From assembly GCA_947445035.1 (NCBI GenBank), contig CANFCK010000009.1:124001-188000 (forward strand): DNA of 64,000 bases, written 5' to 3'. How positions within the stretch are numbered: position 1 is the first letter of the stretch; the number at the start of each line of letters is the position of its first letter. Below, piece by piece: positions 1 through 9,365 of the stretch. The notes under the pieces were generated by a model. The model searched no databases. It was not told the origin of the DNA and saw nothing but the letters and a program-made list of their open reading frames with translations. The stretch comes from Deltaproteobacteria bacterium. GTDB lineage: Bacteria; Myxococcota_A; UBA796; SXON01. Made by a program: the position numbers and the translations under genes.

Positions 1-2386
1 GGTGAAAGTTCGATAGTTCTTCGTCGTTGAGCCCGGTGAGCGCCACCGTACTGGCCCCGACCACCGCCACCGAGCTCATCGGGCGGCCGGAGTGGTAGTC
101 GTAGCGCGCGCCCACACGCCACTCCGGTGCGACCTGTACCTCGGTGCTCAGGCCGAGCGTCAGGTCCTGGACGTGGCCCGGAACCGTCGTTTGGGCGACC
201 TGCTCGTTGAGGGGGTTGGTCCGCTCGGCGCTGAGCCAGCCGGCGTTGAGGGTCGCCTCCCACCGGTCCCACCGCGTCGCGATCATCACGTCGATGCCGG
301 CGTTATGTCCGGTTCCAGAGTTGGAATAGCCGGGCGTGCTGCTGGAGGCCGTGTCGGGGTTGACCACCAGGTCCCACATCCAGCTGTAGTAGCCCTCGAC
401 GCGCACAAAACTGCCTTGCCCGAGCGGCACGCCCTGGTCGAGCCCCACCACCAGATGAGCGGCCTTTTCTGAGCGGATGTCGGGATTGCCGTCGGTCGGG
501 TCGATGACGAGCGGATCTTCGACGACGTGGTGGTACAGCCCGCCGGAGAGCTTGGGAATGGTCGCCGTCGGCAGCGGTATCGAGACCCCACCGGAAGGGG
601 AAAGGAGCAGCTCGTCGGCCCGTCCGACGTAGGTCGCGCGCACCCCGGTTCGGGTGCGAAACGGGGTCGCCTCGGCGTCGTCACCGCCGTACCGATGCTC
701 CGCGTACCCGCTCAGCGTCGGTGAGAAGTCGGTCTGCGACAAAGCGATCTGCGGCAGCCCGAAGTCGGCGAGCGGACGCGCGGCCCATGCGGGGAGGGTG
801 CGGGTGTCGTCCACCGGGCCGTCAAAGGTTGCACGCCGGCCCAGCGCGCTGGCACCGACGAGTAGCTTGTGCGTGGAGCCCAGTCCGAGAGCGAGGTCGG
901 AGCGCCCGAAAAGCTGGAGGCGATGCGTCGTCCGGTCGGCGGCGCCAGCGAAGTCGCGGAACATCGTGGAGTCGTCGGTCGAGACCGACAAGGTCGTCTG
1001 CACGCTTCCGCGCGCGCCCACCGGCGCCAGGTGATCCAGCGTCCCCAGGTACAGGACGTCGTCGAGGCGAAAGCTGCCATTGATGGTGATGGTACTTTCG
1101 TCGTCGGAGTCGACGAGGGCGAGGGAGTCGCTCGCCCGCATCAGGGTCAGCAAGAAACGGTGGCCGGGCGGACGCCATGCCGCGCGGGCGCTGATCTCGG
1201 CGTACTCCGGCGCGGCGATCGCCGAGTCCAGGAGATCCAGCGCCTGCATCGCGCCGAAGTAGGCCTCCAGGTAGCTGCGGCGCGCCGCGACCGCGAAGGT
1301 GAAATTGTCTCCAACCGGCCCCATCACCAGCCCGCGCACGGTGCTCATCGACAGATCGACCGAGCCGTCCAGATCGTGGGCGTCGTCTTTGGGGGCGCCG
1401 TCCCAGCTCTGGATGTCGAGCACGGCCGAGGTCGTGTCTGGGTACTCCGCGGAGGCTCCGCTGGCGTGGAAGCGCACTTTCTGGACCATGTCCGGGTTGA
1501 AGAGGCTGTTGAACCCGGCAAGGTGGTAGGGGTTGTCGAGGGGCACCCGATCGAGGAGAAAGATCACCTCGCCCGAGGTGAAGCCACGTACCGAGAACGA
1601 CGAGAGCACGTCGCCATCGCTCGCGACGCCAGGAAGCTTGTGCACCGCCCGATTCACGTCTTCCAACGCGCCTGGCGTGCTCTCGATGTCGCGACGGGTC
1701 AACTCGTAGACGCCCGTCGTGGGTTCGAGGTCGGGCTTGCGCTCGGCACGCTTGACCTCCCGCCAGGAATGTCGCGACGCATAGATGACGACTTCTTCTG
1801 CGGGGCCGTTGGGAACGAGCTGGACGGTGAGCTCGCGGTTTTCACCGCCGTGGACTTCGAGCTCGAGGCCGGCCGGCGCGAAGGCCGGGTGGGACAGCGT
1901 CAGCTTCCACGTCCCGGTCGACAAGAAGGGCACAGTCGCGGTGCCGTCGTCGCCGACGTTGAGGTCGCGCACGGCCGTTCCCGGCCCGGTGAGGTGCAAG
2001 GCGACGTTGGGCACATCCAGCCCTTCGCCATCGATCACCCGGATGCGGAGTGACCCGGGCGCGGAGTTCCCGGTCTCGTCGGCGTGGTGCAACCCGAAAG
2101 AAAAGGCGTAGTCCACGGTGGCGGGGACAGGAGCGCCGGATTCGTCCGTGGCCGGGGTGAACGTCAGTCGGCGCGCCGCGTCAGCAGCGGCCGCGTCGAC
2201 ATCGGGTCGCACGGATTGGGTGACGATGACCTCCGTCACTTGCCCGTCGGCGCTGACCGACAGTCGTAAGACGACTGTGCCGCTGATCTTCTGCTGCACC
2301 GCCGATGCCGGGTAGATCGGGCTGGCCGAGCTCTTGACCACCGCGCGGGATTCGGCGAGGGCGAGCGCCCAAAGCAAGAGCGTCAT
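1..2386 (-). CDS. TonB-dependent outer-membrane receptor with N-terminal TonB-C-like domain (3' end outside window)
   Basis: Outer-membrane receptor for energised uptake; substrate unknown. The frame is open from ATG at 2386 to the window edge (about 795 codons), so the C-terminal barrel is truncated here. In order: an export signal beginning MTLLLWALALAESRA; a TonB C-terminal-like module (about residues 17-95, with SADGQVTEVIVTQS and a later FTPA motif); a carboxypeptidase-regulatory-like fold (about 110-190); then a plug domain with the typical VNRAVHKLPGVASDGDV and FSVRGFTSGEVIFLLDRVP stretches; then barrel strands. The start ATG overlaps the stop of the upstream ketosynthase gene (ATGA), so the two are probably translationally coupled. 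Fusion of a TonB-C domain to the receptor N-terminus is seen in myxobacterial receptors. Family assignment is firm; the ligand is not deducible. Confidence 0.88.
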   Translation of the reverse strand, partial: MTLLLWALALAESRAVVKSSASPIYPASAVQQKISGTVVLRLSVSADGQVTEVIVTQSVRPDVDAAAADAARRLTFTPATDESGAPVPATVDYAFSFGLHHADETGNSAPGSLRIRVIDGEGLDVPNVALHLTGPGTAVRDLNVGDDGTATVPFLSTGTWKLTLSHPAFAPAGLELEVHGGENRELTVQLVPNGPAEEVVIYASRHSWREVKRAERKPDLEPTTGVYELTRRDIESTPGALEDVNRAVHKLPGVASDGDVLSSFSVRGFTSGEVIFLLDRVPLDNPYHLAGFNSLFNPDMVQKVRFHASGASAEYPDTTSAVLDIQSWDGAPKDDAHDLDGSVDLSMSTVRGLVMGPVGDNFTFAVAARRSYLEAYFGAMQALDLLDSAIAAPEYAEISARAAWRPPGHRFLLTLMRASDSLALVDSDDESTITINGSFRLDDVLYLGTLDHLAPVGARGSVQTTLSVSTDDSTMFRDFAGAADRTTHRLQLFGRSDLALGLGSTHKLLVGASALGRRATFDGPVDDTRTLPAWAARPLADFGLPQIALSQTDFSPTLSGYAEHRYGGDDAEATPFRTRTGVRATYVGRADELLLSPSGGVSIPLPTATIPKLSGGLYHHVVEDPLVIDPTDGNPDIRSEKAAHLVVGLDQGVPLGQGSFVRVEGYYSWMWDLVVNPDTASSSTPGYSNSGTGHNAGIDVMIATRWDRWEATLNAGWLSAERTNPLNEQVAQTTVPGHVQDLTLGLSTEVQVAPEWRVGARYDYHSGRPMSSVAVVGASTVALTGLNDEELSNFH

Positions 2387-4377
2387 CCGCCGACCTCCAG
2401 CCAGGCACCCGGGCCGGCGAGGTTTCCGACACCGGTCCGGACGATCGCCGCTACCGCTGCCGCCTCGGCGCCCACGCCGAGGCCAAAATGGTCATCCCAC
2501 GCGACGCGGGCCGGCACGTGGTCGCGCTCGTCGGGCCACCGCTGGTGGCGGTGCCACGCATCGGCAGCGGCGGCGCCGTCGTGCCAGCGCAGCACCACGC
2601 CCGCGCCATCGCAGGGTTCAAGTAGAAAGGCGGCGGCACCCTCCCCCCAAGTCCCGCTCAGGCCCAACGCGGTGATGCCGTCGCGCACCTCGGTGCACAG
2701 GTCCTCTGCGATCACGACCAGCGCTGGCTTTCCGGACAGCACGACATGGCACATCGCGCGCTCCAGCGTCCGCCATAGCGTCGCGATGCCCCCCATCAAC
2801 GTCTCCGAGTGGCCGCGCAGGCCCAGCTCGATCGACAGGTGGGCGGCCGGCGCGTTGTGCACCGAATTCTGGAAGGCGAGGGGACTGGCCGCCGCGGCAC
2901 CGCCCAGCCAGTAGCTGCGTAAAAACGCCACCGAGGAGCCGAACTCCCCGCCGTTGAGCCCGACGAAGATCGCGGTGTCGGACCCGCGCTCGATCAGGGG
3001 CTCTGCCACCACCGCGACGAGACGGGCGAGCCGGCTGAGGCGACGCCAGCCACTCGCGGACCACGCGTGCGGGCGTTGGGGATCGGGCGCGAGGCGGAAG
3101 GGGAGGGCCGGACCGTCCGCGCCGTACGGGGGGCCGTCGACGGCGGGGAGTCCCGCGTCGGCACCGTGGCACGACCACGATCGGACGCCGCGGACGCGCA
3201 CTTGTAGCGGCCGGATGGGCGCGCCCGTGCCGGGCCGCGGGAGTGTCGCGGCCGCGGCGTCGCCCGTGAGCACCAGCGCCACCGCCGCATTGTGGCCACC
3301 GAACGCAAGATTCAGCGACAGCCCCACCCGTTGGGGGTGCGCCCGCACCGCCGCGGACACGCCCGCACCGACCATCGGCTGGACCAGCCCCGCCACGGGC
3401 GGCACCACCCCCGCCGACATCGACTGCGCCAAGAAAACCGCCTCGATGACGCCTGCCGCCCCCAGGGTGTGGCCCGTCGCCCCCTTCGTCGCCGAAACCA
3501 ACGCCTCGGGACACAGCGCCGCGAGCACTGCGGCCTCGGCCGCGTCGTTGTGCTGGGTGCCGGTGGCGTGGGCGTTGACGTGATCGACCGCCGCGGGGGA
3601 CACCCCGCCTAAGGCGGCCAGGATAGCGGCGCGGAGCCCGCTCCCCTCGGGATCCGGCGCCGTGAGGTGGTGGGCATCGGTCGCGACGCCGACCCCCAAA
3701 AGCTCCACCGTTCCCCCGGCCCAAGGCTCGATCAACACCCAGGCGGCGCCCTCCCCGATGTTCATTCCATTGCGCGCCGCGGAGAACGGGCGACAGCGCT
3801 CCCGGTCGTACACGCCGAGCGAGCGGAAGCCGAAAAGCGTGGTCCGGCAGAGCGCATCGACGCCGACGACGAGCGCCCGTGTGGCTCTCCCCGCCCGCAC
3901 GAGGTCGGCGGCCAACCCCAGCGCGACGGTGCCGCTGGTGCACGCCGTGGAGACCGCGAGCGCCGGACCGGTCGCGCCGAGGTGTGCGGCGATCGCCTCG
4001 GCCACGCCGTGCAGCCGTGCATCCCAGTAGAAGGCGCGCGGCGCCGAGAGGGGCTCGCCGCGGACGTACTGCCGGACGACAAGCTCGCCTTCCACCATCG
4101 CGCCAGCGGTGGTCGCGACCACGACCGCCAGCCCTTGTGGATCGAAGTGGCCGCCCGCGAGCGCCGCCAGGGCGAGGCTGACCCCTCGGGGCCGCGGCGC
4201 GAGCGCATCGACCGCAGCGACCGGCCCCAGGAGTGCGGCGCCATAGGCGTCCTTGAGCCAGTCGAGCCCCGCGGGCGTGACCTTCAGGCCGGTGTCACCC
4301 GCGCACAAGCGCGCGAATCCGGCGTCGGTGCCGCCGAGCGCGGTGAGCGCCCCCCATCCGCCCAGTTGCAGACGCAT
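2383..4377 (-). CDS. Fused beta-ketoacyl synthase / chain-length-factor-like protein
   Basis: Predicted fatty-acid or polyene/polyketide type condensing enzyme, 664 aa. The first half is a complete ketosynthase: nucleophile Cys146 in STACTSG, His270 in NAHATGT, and Lys298/His303 in TKGATGHTLG. The second half (about 390-664) resembles the Ketoacyl-synt_2 / chain-length-factor family of aryl-polyene clusters: it has the SPLAFQNSVHNAPAAHLSI stretch, but no Cys where the nucleophile would lie (LRGHSETLMGG). It therefore looks like a KS and its non-catalytic partner joined in one chain; usually these are separate subunits. It starts 9 bases after sbcC and its stop overlaps the receptor start. No acyl carrier protein, dehydratase or acyltransferase gene is adjacent. 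The product is unknown. Confidence 0.82.
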   Translation of the reverse strand: MRLQLGGWGALTALGGTDAGFARLCAGDTGLKVTPAGLDWLKDAYGAALLGPVAAVDALAPRPRGVSLALAALAGGHFDPQGLAVVVATTAGAMVEGELVVRQYVRGEPLSAPRAFYWDARLHGVAEAIAAHLGATGPALAVSTACTSGTVALGLAADLVRAGRATRALVVGVDALCRTTLFGFRSLGVYDRERCRPFSAARNGMNIGEGAAWVLIEPWAGGTVELLGVGVATDAHHLTAPDPEGSGLRAAILAALGGVSPAAVDHVNAHATGTQHNDAAEAAVLAALCPEALVSATKGATGHTLGAAGVIEAVFLAQSMSAGVVPPVAGLVQPMVGAGVSAAVRAHPQRVGLSLNLAFGGHNAAVALVLTGDAAAATLPRPGTGAPIRPLQVRVRGVRSWSCHGADAGLPAVDGPPYGADGPALPFRLAPDPQRPHAWSASGWRRLSRLARLVAVVAEPLIERGSDTAIFVGLNGGEFGSSVAFLRSYWLGGAAAASPLAFQNSVHNAPAAHLSIELGLRGHSETLMGGIATLWRTLERAMCHVVLSGKPALVVIAEDLCTEVRDGITALGLSGTWGEGAAAFLLEPCDGAGVVLRWHDGAAAADAWHRHQRWPDERDHVPARVAWDDHFGLGVGAEAAAVAAIVRTGVGNLAGPGAWLEVGG

Positions 4378-4386
4378 CGTCGCCGC

Positions 4387-7300
4387 CTATCCTGCGACCA
4401 CGACAACCCGGCTGGTGCCGAGCCCGGTGGGGACGATGTCGACGCGGGCGCCTACGCGCTCCGCCAGGCCCGGTACGTGCGAGATGATGCCAATGATCCG
4501 GCCCCGCTGCTGGAGCGATTCCAGCATCGACAGGGCCTGGTCCAATGCGTGGGGATCGAGCGCGCCGAAGCCTTCATCGATGAACAGGCAGTTCACTGGC
4601 TGCCGCCGCGACGCAAGGTTGGAGAGGCCCAGCGCCATCGCCAGCGAGAGCAAGAAGGTCTCGCCGCCGGAGAGCGTTTTGACCCCGCGCGCTTCGTTGG
4701 CCCGATGCCGGTCGATCACCTGCAAGTCCAGCGGGCTCCGAACCAGGCTCTGCAGCTGGTACCGCGGCGCCAGCTCTTCGAGCACGGCATTGGCCTCCTC
4801 CAGCAGACGGGCGAGCGTGAGCGCCTGGGCGAAGGAGCGCAGCGTCTTGCCCGCGGCGTCGCCGATGGTCGCCTTGAGCTCGCTCCAGGCCTCGGCGTCG
4901 GCCCGTGCGTCCCCAAGGGCTTCGTCGCGCCGTTGGTACTCGTCGCGACAATGCTGGTCGGCGGCGAGCGTCGCCTCGGCGGTGCCGATGGCCACGAGCA
5001 ACTTGGCGTGGTCGGCTTCGGCGCTGACGAGCTGCTCCGCGAGCGCGGCGCTGTCCTTCTCCGCGCCTGCGGGCGGCGCGTCCTCGAGCGCGGACAGGCG
5101 CCGGCGGGTGTCCTCCACGAGCAGCGTGGCGCGCGCCCGAGCGGCGACTGCCTGGTCCCATCGGCGCTGGCTTTGCTCGCGCCATGCTTCGCCCCGGGCC
5201 ACGCTGGCACGCGCTTCCTCCACCGCGAGACCGGCCACCGCGAGCGCGGCGGTGAGGGCGGTCACCGCGGCGGACTCGGCGTCCTGAAGCGCCGGGTGGG
5301 CTCGGACGTGGGCGTCGAGGACGGCCCCCGCTTCAGCGGCCGCGGTGCGAGCCGCGGTCAGGCGTTGTCCAAGGTGGTTGAACTGTAATCGCGCGGTCTC
5401 GACAGGGCCCGCGAGCGAGAGCTCGAAGGCGTCGGCGTCTGCCGAAGCCAGGGCTGCTGCCCGCTGGGTCTGGAGGGTTGCCAGGGCTTCGGCTGCGCTT
5501 TGCACGTGGCCCGCTTCGCGTGCCTGATGCGCGGAGGCCGTCAGGAGTTCGCTCCGCGCGATCGCCACCGCGGTTTCCCCAGCGGTGGCCGCCTGGTCGA
5601 CTTCGGCGCGTTCCTGGAAGCGGCTGCCGGCTTCGACGACCGCCGCGCCCAGCGTGCTCCTCGCCCCCTGGCTTCGGTATCGGGTGCTCCAGTCGGGGAC
5701 GTTGCCGAGCTGTGTCGCGAGGCGCTGCGCAAGTCCGGCCGCACGTTCGACGAGCTCGGCCGTGCGCTCGGCGCGGACGCGGTGATCGGCGGTGAGCGTG
5801 TTCGCATGCTCCTGCGCCGTTTGGAGCGTGATGGTCGCCGCATCGGCGGCGACACGCGCGTCGTCGGCCGCCTCGTCCAGGCGCCGATAGTCCGCCGCGC
5901 GCTTACGTTGGGCCACGACGGCCGCCTCGTGGGCGACCTCGGCCGCGGCGAGGTGGGCGCGCGTGGCCGCGAGCGCTTCGGCCGATGCGGGCGCGCCGTG
6001 TTTCGCCGCCAGCGCCTCACGCTCGGCCGTCGCCCGCTGAATATCGGCGACGCCGATGCGCTCGGCTTCCTCTGCCGCATCGATGCGCGCTGCCTCGCCG
6101 CTGATAGCGCGTGTCGTTGCGTCGCGATCGGCCCTGAGTTCGGACAGACGTGCGCGCGACTCCGCGACGGCCTCGTCGAACCGCGCGTCGGCCGGGATGG
6201 AGTGATCGGCCGCGCCACAGAGTGGGCATTCTTCCCCAGGCTTGAGCGCGGCGCGGTGGGCGGCGAGGTCCTGACGGGCTTCGAGGGCGCGTAGTTGCCG
6301 CGCAGCTTCGTCGAGGCGCGCGTCGATCCCCACCAGCAGAGCCGCGGCGTCGGCCTGCCGCTCACCGGCGGCGCGCCCCGCGGTCGCCGCCGACGTCCTC
6401 GCTGTCTCCGCATCCTGCAAACGCCGCTGGAGCGCGGCCATTTCCTGGTGAAGCGCCTCGGCGGCGACGAGTGTTTGCCGCCGCGTCTGGAGCTGACCGG
6501 CCTCGGCGGTGAGGCTGGCCGCGAGCGCCGCCTCCTGCGGGTGCAGGGCGGCGTCACGTTCGCGACGCGCGCGTTCCGCGGCCAAGGTGGCAGCCTGCGC
6601 GGGCGCGCTGGCTGCCTGGGCCAACGTTGCCTGGGCCACGGCGGAGGCATGCACCTTTGCCGCGGCAGCCGCCTCGGATTCGGCTGTGCCCAGCGTGCCC
6701 GCCCAGTCCGTCAGGAGCGGCCCAGTTCCCGACCAGCCCGGAGCCAACGCGACCAACGAGGCGTTTTCCGCCAGCCAGACGTCGAGCCCGGACAGTCGCT
6801 GCGCTGCGGCCGCGGCGAGTTCACGCGCTCGAACGAGCCCCGTCTGCGCCTTTGCCAGGCCGATCCCCGCCTCCCGGAATTTGTCGACCGCGGCAAGGTG
6901 CCCCGCACCGGCGGCTTCGACGAGCGCGTCCAGTCGTCGCGCCTCCCTCAGAGGCGCGACGCCATCAGCCTGCGCGGCAAGGTGTGCCACCAGGTAGGTG
7001 TTCGCCTCCGCGAGCGCGTCGTTCGCCGGGGCGACGGCGTCGGCGGCGCGAACCTGAGCGCCCTCGAACTCGATCGTCGCGACCGCATGCCGCTGTAACG
7101 CCGCCCCGGCCTGCTCTGCAGCCGCCAGCGGGACCGCGACTTTTGCGGCCCGCTCAGCCACGTCGAGCTCGCCCCTGACCCCCGCGAGCGCGGCCAAGGA
7201 CTCCGTGGCCGCGGCTTCGGTGTTCTCAAAGTTGGCCAGCTCGTCCCCCAACGCGGTCTTGCCTTCGTGCCAGGCCCTGGCCGCCTGGAGTCGCCGAATG

Positions 7301-8049
7301 AGCGCCGCTGACGCTGGCCGCCCCTCCCCGAGGGCCGAAAGGCGATCGGAAACCGCGCTGCGTGCCTCGTCGGTCATGCGGACGATGCCACGGAGGGCCG
7401 CCAACTCTTCTCGCAGGCCTGCCTCGACCGCGTTCGCCCGCTGGTAGGTGATGCGCGAGAGGTCGGAGTACAGCTCAGAGTGGGTGATCCACTCCAGCGC
7501 CTCCCCGCGCTTGTCGGCGGTGGCATGCAACAACCGCGCGAAATCGCCCTGGGCAAGGAGCACACTTCGGACAAAAGCATCGAAGTCCAAGCCCACGACT
7601 TCGATGATGCGGGCAAGCGTTTCCCCCTTTTTGCCCCCCTCGGTGGTGGACGAACCGACCCGGTGCAGGGTGACCGACGGATCCTCCAACCCGCCGACAC
7701 GCGGCCGCCTCCGCACCGACCACCGCGCGAGGTACCGGACATCGTTGACGCCGGTGAACTCCACCTCGGCCCAGGCGACGGCTGCGCCGCGACGAACGAG
7801 GCTGCGCGCGTCGTGAGTCCGATAGATGTCAGCACCGTCTCCAACTTCGACGCCGCCTCGGCCGTGGAGCCGCGGCGTGTCGCCATACAATGCCAGACAC
7901 AGCGCGTCGAGCACGGTGCTTTTACCGGCGCCCGTCGGCCCGGCGATCGCGAAAAGCCCGAGCTGGGCCAGCGGACCCTTGTCGAGCAATATCTCAAATT
8001 CATCCTCGAGCGAGGCGAGGTTTTGGCCCGCGATCCGGTGGAGGTTCAC
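4387..8049 (-). CDS. sbcC: Nuclease SbcCD subunit C (Rad50-like ATPase)
   Basis: ATPase/SMC-like subunit of the SbcCD (Mre11-Rad50 type) nuclease that opens hairpins and processes DNA ends. At 1220 aa it has the expected size and layout: Walker A GPTGAGKST at 37-45; long Ala/Glu/Arg-rich coiled coils; a zinc-hook CPLC at 608-611 near the middle; ABC signature LSGGETF and Walker B LFIDEGFGALDP near the C-terminus. The start is GTG at 8049, overlapping the sbcD stop (GTGA), which implies coupled synthesis of the two subunits. It ends in TAG 9 bases before the ketosynthase gene. The identification is secure. Confidence 0.97.
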   Translation of the reverse strand: MNLHRIAGQNLASLEDEFEILLDKGPLAQLGLFAIAGPTGAGKSTVLDALCLALYGDTPRLHGRGGVEVGDGADIYRTHDARSLVRRGAAVAWAEVEFTGVNDVRYLARWSVRRRPRVGGLEDPSVTLHRVGSSTTEGGKKGETLARIIEVVGLDFDAFVRSVLLAQGDFARLLHATADKRGEALEWITHSELYSDLSRITYQRANAVEAGLREELAALRGIVRMTDEARSAVSDRLSALGEGRPASAALIRRLQAARAWHEGKTALGDELANFENTEAAATESLAALAGVRGELDVAERAAKVAVPLAAAEQAGAALQRHAVATIEFEGAQVRAADAVAPANDALAEANTYLVAHLAAQADGVAPLREARRLDALVEAAGAGHLAAVDKFREAGIGLAKAQTGLVRARELAAAAAQRLSGLDVWLAENASLVALAPGWSGTGPLLTDWAGTLGTAESEAAAAAKVHASAVAQATLAQAASAPAQAATLAAERARRERDAALHPQEAALAASLTAEAGQLQTRRQTLVAAEALHQEMAALQRRLQDAETARTSAATAGRAAGERQADAAALLVGIDARLDEAARQLRALEARQDLAAHRAALKPGEECPLCGAADHSIPADARFDEAVAESRARLSELRADRDATTRAISGEAARIDAAEEAERIGVADIQRATAEREALAAKHGAPASAEALAATRAHLAAAEVAHEAAVVAQRKRAADYRRLDEAADDARVAADAATITLQTAQEHANTLTADHRVRAERTAELVERAAGLAQRLATQLGNVPDWSTRYRSQGARSTLGAAVVEAGSRFQERAEVDQAATAGETAVAIARSELLTASAHQAREAGHVQSAAEALATLQTQRAAALASADADAFELSLAGPVETARLQFNHLGQRLTAARTAAAEAGAVLDAHVRAHPALQDAESAAVTALTAALAVAGLAVEEARASVARGEAWREQSQRRWDQAVAARARATLLVEDTRRRLSALEDAPPAGAEKDSAALAEQLVSAEADHAKLLVAIGTAEATLAADQHCRDEYQRRDEALGDARADAEAWSELKATIGDAAGKTLRSFAQALTLARLLEEANAVLEELAPRYQLQSLVRSPLDLQVIDRHRANEARGVKTLSGGETFLLSLAMALGLSNLASRRQPVNCLFIDEGFGALDPHALDQALSMLESLQQRGRIIGIISHVPGLAERVGARVDIVPTGLGTSRVVVVAG

Positions 8050-9305
8050 GACGGCCCTCCGCTGCGGGCGAGGTCCAGGACCTCGCGGAACCGGCTCAAA
8101 ACCGCATCCCCTGGGGGGGCGCCGCGTTCACGTTGCCAGAAATCCAGGAAGATCGACTCGGGTTCGACCTCGTCCAGGCTGTCCTTGGTGAGGTGGGCCG
8201 GGAGGCCGCATGTCGTTCGGGGGGTGGCGTCCCACAGCCGGGCGAGGTGGGCGCCGCGGCCGACGAGCGCCTCATCGACCTGCGCGCGCAGGTTCGGGCT
8301 GCGCACGGTGTCGGTGACGACAACGTCGAGGAAGGGGAGGGCGCAAAGAGCCACATCCGGAGCGCACGGCGGCAACGCCCGCAGCTCGGCCAGCACCTCT
8401 ATCAGTGAGGCGGCAGCGCGTTCCTGGGGCACCCGCCAGAAGGGGACGGTGCGCGGAATCGGGTGCGACTGGATGATCGCGGGCGCGCCGCCCCCAAGCT
8501 CTACCGACAGCACCTGGTGGGTGTAGGTGCGTTCGTCCAGCGCGAGCGGAATCGGGGAGCCGCAGTAACGCACATGCTCCCGCCCGCCGACGCGCTGCGC
8601 GAGGTGCAGGTGCCCGAGCGCGACGTAGTCCACGTCATCCGCGAACATCGCGGCGGGCAGGCCGGCTTCGTTCCCCAGCTGCACTTTGCGCTCGCTGCCG
8701 GCGCTGGCCTCCGCGGCCTCGAACCAGGCGTGTCCCATGGCGATGAGCGCCTGGCCGGGTTGTCGTAACGCGCGTGCGTGCGCCAGCGCTTCGTCGTACA
8801 GCGCCCGCACGGCCTGCACCACCCCCGCCGCGCTGCCGAGCGCCGCCGCCGGCAGGTCCTGTGGCCGGATGAACGGCATGGCCACGACCCAGGCGGCGAC
8901 GGTCTTGGAGGCGTCACGGAGCGGCACGACCAGCCGTGCCAAATCGAGCGCGCCTGCCTCCGCGCGGGGCACCGCCCCCACCACGTGAACGCCCAATTCG
9001 TCGAGCAGTGCGCGCGGCGCGTCGAGCCGGTGGCCGGAGTCGTGGTTGCCGCCGATGACCACCACCGCGACGGCCGGCAGGGCCGCCCGCAGGCGCCGCA
9101 AGAATCCGTAGTACGCCGCCTGTGCGCGGGCGGAGGGGTTCGCGCTGTCGAACACGTCCCCCGCGATGAGCACCGCGTCGGCACGTTCAGCCACCGCCCG
9201 ATGGACCAGCCACTCCAAAAATGCATGATGTTCCTGGTCACGCTCGCGATCGTGCAGCGTGTGGCCGAGGTGCCAATCTGAGGTGTGGACAAGACGCAAG
9301 GGCAT
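8046..9305 (-). CDS. sbcD: Nuclease SbcCD subunit D (Mre11-like)
   Basis: Metal-dependent exo/endonuclease subunit, 419 aa. The calcineurin-like phosphoesterase signature is complete: Asp10 and His12 in HTSDWHLGH, an IAGDVFDSANP motif, GGNHDSGH, and ALGHLHLAQ. Two Mn ions would be bound by these residues. The C-terminal part is the family's capping/SbcC-binding region. It is the first gene of a compact minus-strand run and overlaps sbcC by 4 bases. The 60 bases upstream (9306-9365) separate it from the PilZ-like gene and may hold the promoter, although no clear -35/-10 pair was seen. Confidence 0.96.
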   Translation of the reverse strand: MPLRLVHTSDWHLGHTLHDRERDQEHHAFLEWLVHRAVAERADAVLIAGDVFDSANPSARAQAAYYGFLRRLRAALPAVAVVVIGGNHDSGHRLDAPRALLDELGVHVVGAVPRAEAGALDLARLVVPLRDASKTVAAWVVAMPFIRPQDLPAAALGSAAGVVQAVRALYDEALAHARALRQPGQALIAMGHAWFEAAEASAGSERKVQLGNEAGLPAAMFADDVDYVALGHLHLAQRVGGREHVRYCGSPIPLALDERTYTHQVLSVELGGGAPAIIQSHPIPRTVPFWRVPQERAAASLIEVLAELRALPPCAPDVALCALPFLDVVVTDTVRSPNLRAQVDEALVGRGAHLARLWDATPRTTCGLPAHLTKDSLDEVEPESIFLDFWQRERGAPPGDAVLSRFREVLDLARSGGPS

Positions 9306-9365
9306 GGGGAGTCCGAACTCCGACCCGCTATCGCCCGGGGTTGCCAGAAAATGGTTGGATCGGGG

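Noticed and set aside
869..2053. Plus-strand open frame of 394 codons
   Set aside because: It is the complement of the TonB-dependent receptor, which has clear plug motifs; composition is Arg/Gly-rich shadow sequence.
3667..5388. Plus-strand open frame of 573 codons
   Set aside because: Opposite to the ketosynthase and sbcC genes; no domain recognised.
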